A DNA stretch of 64,000 nucleotides from Pseudoxanthomonas koreensis_A (GTDB taxonomy: Bacteria > Pseudomonadota > Gammaproteobacteria > Xanthomonadales > Xanthomonadaceae): positions 248,001 through 312,000 of the forward strand of contig NZ_CP169056.1 of NCBI RefSeq assembly GCF_041890415.1, written 5' to 3'. Position numbers and translations under genes: made by a program. The notes below the pieces were generated by a model. It saw only the letters and a program-made list of their open reading frames with translations, was not told where the DNA came from and made no database searches. This document shows positions 61,514 through 64,000 of the stretch, in pieces. The first letter of the stretch is position 1, and each line of letters opens with the position of its first letter.

Positions 61514-62860
61514 TCAGGCGGTCTCCGGCAGCATCACCGCCACGCACAGGCCGCCGCCGTTGCGGTTGCGCAGCGACAGGCGGCCGCCGTGCGCCTCCAC
61601 GATCTCGCGCGCCAGTGCCAGGCCCAGGCCCGTGCCATTGCGCTTGGTGGAGTAGAACGGCAGCAGCGCGTTGTGCAGCACCGCGTCGTTCATGCCGGGG
61701 CCGCGGTCCAGCACTTCCAGCCGGCTCCAGCCCGGAAGCCGCAACAGGCGCACGTGCACCTCGTCGCTGGGCGGCTGCGCCTCGGCACCGGCCTCGTGTG
61801 CGTTCTTGAGCAGGTTGAGCAGGGCCTGTTCCATCTGCGCAGGGTCGGCACGGGCGCGCAGTGCGTGCGCATCGCCCTCCAGGGTGAAGGCGATCTGCCC
61901 CTGCAGCCGGCGCAGGAACCCGCCCCACGCGGTCACCTGCAACTGCGGCTGCGGCAGCTTGGCGAAGCGCGCGTAGCCGCGGATGAACCCTTCCAGGTGG
62001 CGGGCACGGTCCTCGATGGTGGCGAACACCTCGGCCAACGGCTCGCTGCGCCCGCGCCGCACCAGTTCGGCACCGGAGTGCGCAAGCGAGGCGATCGGAG
62101 CCAGCGAGTTGTTCAACTCATGGCTGATCACCCGGATCACCTTCTTCCAGGTCTGCACTTCCTGGCGGCGCAGCTCCGGGGTGAGCAGGCGCACCAGCAG
62201 CAGTTCATGGCCGCGCCCGTTGAGGGTGAAGGTGCGCCGCGAGAGGTGGTAGACCTGTTCGTCCTCGGCATCGGCATCGGTGATGGAAAACAGGCCGTCG
62301 CCGCCGTGGGCCATGGCGTGGCCCAGCTCGGCCGGCAACCGCTCCAGCAGTGCATCCATCCGCTGGCCTTCCAGCTTGCGGCCCTCGCCCAACAGCTTGC
62401 GCGCGGCCAGGTTGGCGTAGGCGACGCGGCGGATGCGGTCGCCACCGGCGGCCGACAGCACCATCGCCACCGGGGTGTTCTGGACCATGGTGTCCAGCAG
62501 CAGTTCGCGCTGCACCAGCTCCTGGCGCTGGTGCCGCAGCACCTCGCCCAGCTCGGCATGCGCGCGCACCAGCTCGCCCAGCTCATCGTCGCTGCGCCAA
62601 TGCACGCCGAAATTGAACTCGCCGTCGCGGTAGGTGTGGACGCTGCCGGCCAGCGCGCGGAACAGCGCCTGCAGCGGCGCCAGCGCGTGGCCCAGGCTCC
62701 ACCACATCAATGCCAGCAGGGCCGCCACCGACAGGCTGGCCAGCAGCCAGCCGCGGTCGATCCAGTAAGCGAAGGTCCACGGCAGTGCCGCGGCCAGCAC
62801 CAGCACCGGCAGCAAGCGTACGAACAGGCGCAGGGTGAGGGTGTGGCGCAGCCGTGGCAT
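61514..62860 (-). CDS. Sensor histidine kinase, NtrY-like
   Basis: 448 residues. Two membrane segments near the N-terminus (LFVRLLPVLVLAAALPWTFAYWI and LLASLSVAALLALMWWSLG) with almost no periplasmic loop, a HAMP-like linker, a PAS-like domain (DTMVQNTPVAMVLSAAGG...), then HisKA with the phosphoacceptor in VISHELNNSLAPIASLAHSG and HATPase (LLNLLKNAHEA, DRGPGM, FYSTKRNGTGLGLALAREIVEAHGG). The H-box HELNN is the NtrY/PAS-kinase variant. Its start lies just after the sigma-54 regulator stop; the pair is likely one operon. Signal unknown. Confidence 0.93.
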   Translation of the reverse strand: MPRLRHTLTLRLFVRLLPVLVLAAALPWTFAYWIDRGWLLASLSVAALLALMWWSLGHALAPLQALFRALAGSVHTYRDGEFNFGVHWRSDDELGELVRAHAELGEVLRHQRQELVQRELLLDTMVQNTPVAMVLSAAGGDRIRRVAYANLAARKLLGEGRKLEGQRMDALLERLPAELGHAMAHGGDGLFSITDADAEDEQVYHLSRRTFTLNGRGHELLLVRLLTPELRRQEVQTWKKVIRVISHELNNSLAPIASLAHSGAELVRRGRSEPLAEVFATIEDRARHLEGFIRGYARFAKLPQPQLQVTAWGGFLRRLQGQIAFTLEGDAHALRARADPAQMEQALLNLLKNAHEAGAEAQPPSDEVHVRLLRLPGWSRLEVLDRGPGMNDAVLHNALLPFYSTKRNGTGLGLALAREIVEAHGGRLSLRNRNGGGLCVAVMLPETA

Positions 62861-62863
62861 CGG

Positions 62864-64000
<1,137 letters not shown>

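Overview
The window is a high-GC bacterial chromosome segment. The best reading is a member of the Lysobacteraceae (Xanthomonadaceae; a Lysobacter, Luteimonas, Stenotrophomonas or Xanthomonas-like organism). This rests on the GC content, the close resemblance of PurC, TrpE, KynA, HPD and the branched-chain dehydrogenase subunits to xanthomonad proteins as remembered, a split class II ribonucleotide reductase, and the dense intergenic REP-type repeats. The genus cannot be fixed from the sequence alone. Nearly all DNA is coding; no tRNA, rRNA, CRISPR array, integrase or complete insertion sequence was seen.

Layout. 1-5.5 kb: the edge of a MacAB-like efflux unit (ATPase partial, adaptor complete), divergent from a four-gene ABC-2 exporter plus DesK/DesR-type two-component cassette. 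5.5-12.7 kb, mostly minus strand: M17 aminopeptidase, HAD phosphatase, a large inverted repeat bounded by hexanucleotide arrays, an AI-2E family permease, a yqjD-yqjE-yqjK-like envelope cluster and a Do/Deg periplasmic protease. 13-17 kb: class II ribonucleotide reductase split into NrdJa and NrdJb, with a Lys/Ala-rich AlgP-like gene between the two halves. 17-20 kb: a lower-GC accessory island with an OLD-family ATPase/TOPRIM nuclease divergent from a PIN-like protein; short copies of a GTCAGATTCACTT motif lie near the island and about 2 kb beyond it. 20-34 kb: mixed genes, many secreted or membrane proteins without firm function (zinc phospholipase C-like, MAPEG, GNAT, RIO kinase, divergent pseudouridine synthase, two hydrolases, DUF1593, kelch protein, and two paralogous four-cysteine secreted proteins).

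34-44.5 kb: amino-acid catabolism. The branched-chain 2-oxoacid dehydrogenase genes (E1 alpha, E1 beta, E2) diverge from kynA (tryptophan 2,3-dioxygenase), a POT peptide transporter and a thioredoxin-like lipoprotein. Then a MarR regulator diverges from hpd and hmgA (tyrosine to maleylacetoacetate). 44.5-51.5 kb: a CaCA-family antiporter and a six-gene Mrp/Pha-type cation/H+ antiporter operon with fused A and B subunits and overlapping genes. 51.6-64 kb: housekeeping genes (epimerase-like protein, DUF962, purC, short J-domain protein, rpe, lipid kinase, trpE, trpG, DUF2249, GtrA, glmU) and an NtrY/NtrX-like sensor and sigma-54 activator, the latter cut by the window end.

Most interesting points: the OLD/PIN island as a candidate defence cassette; the roughly 720-bp inverted repeat; the AlgP-like gene inside nrdJab; a pseudouridine synthase-like protein lacking the usual catalytic Asp; the duplicated four-cysteine secreted family; and REP elements that supply gene ends.
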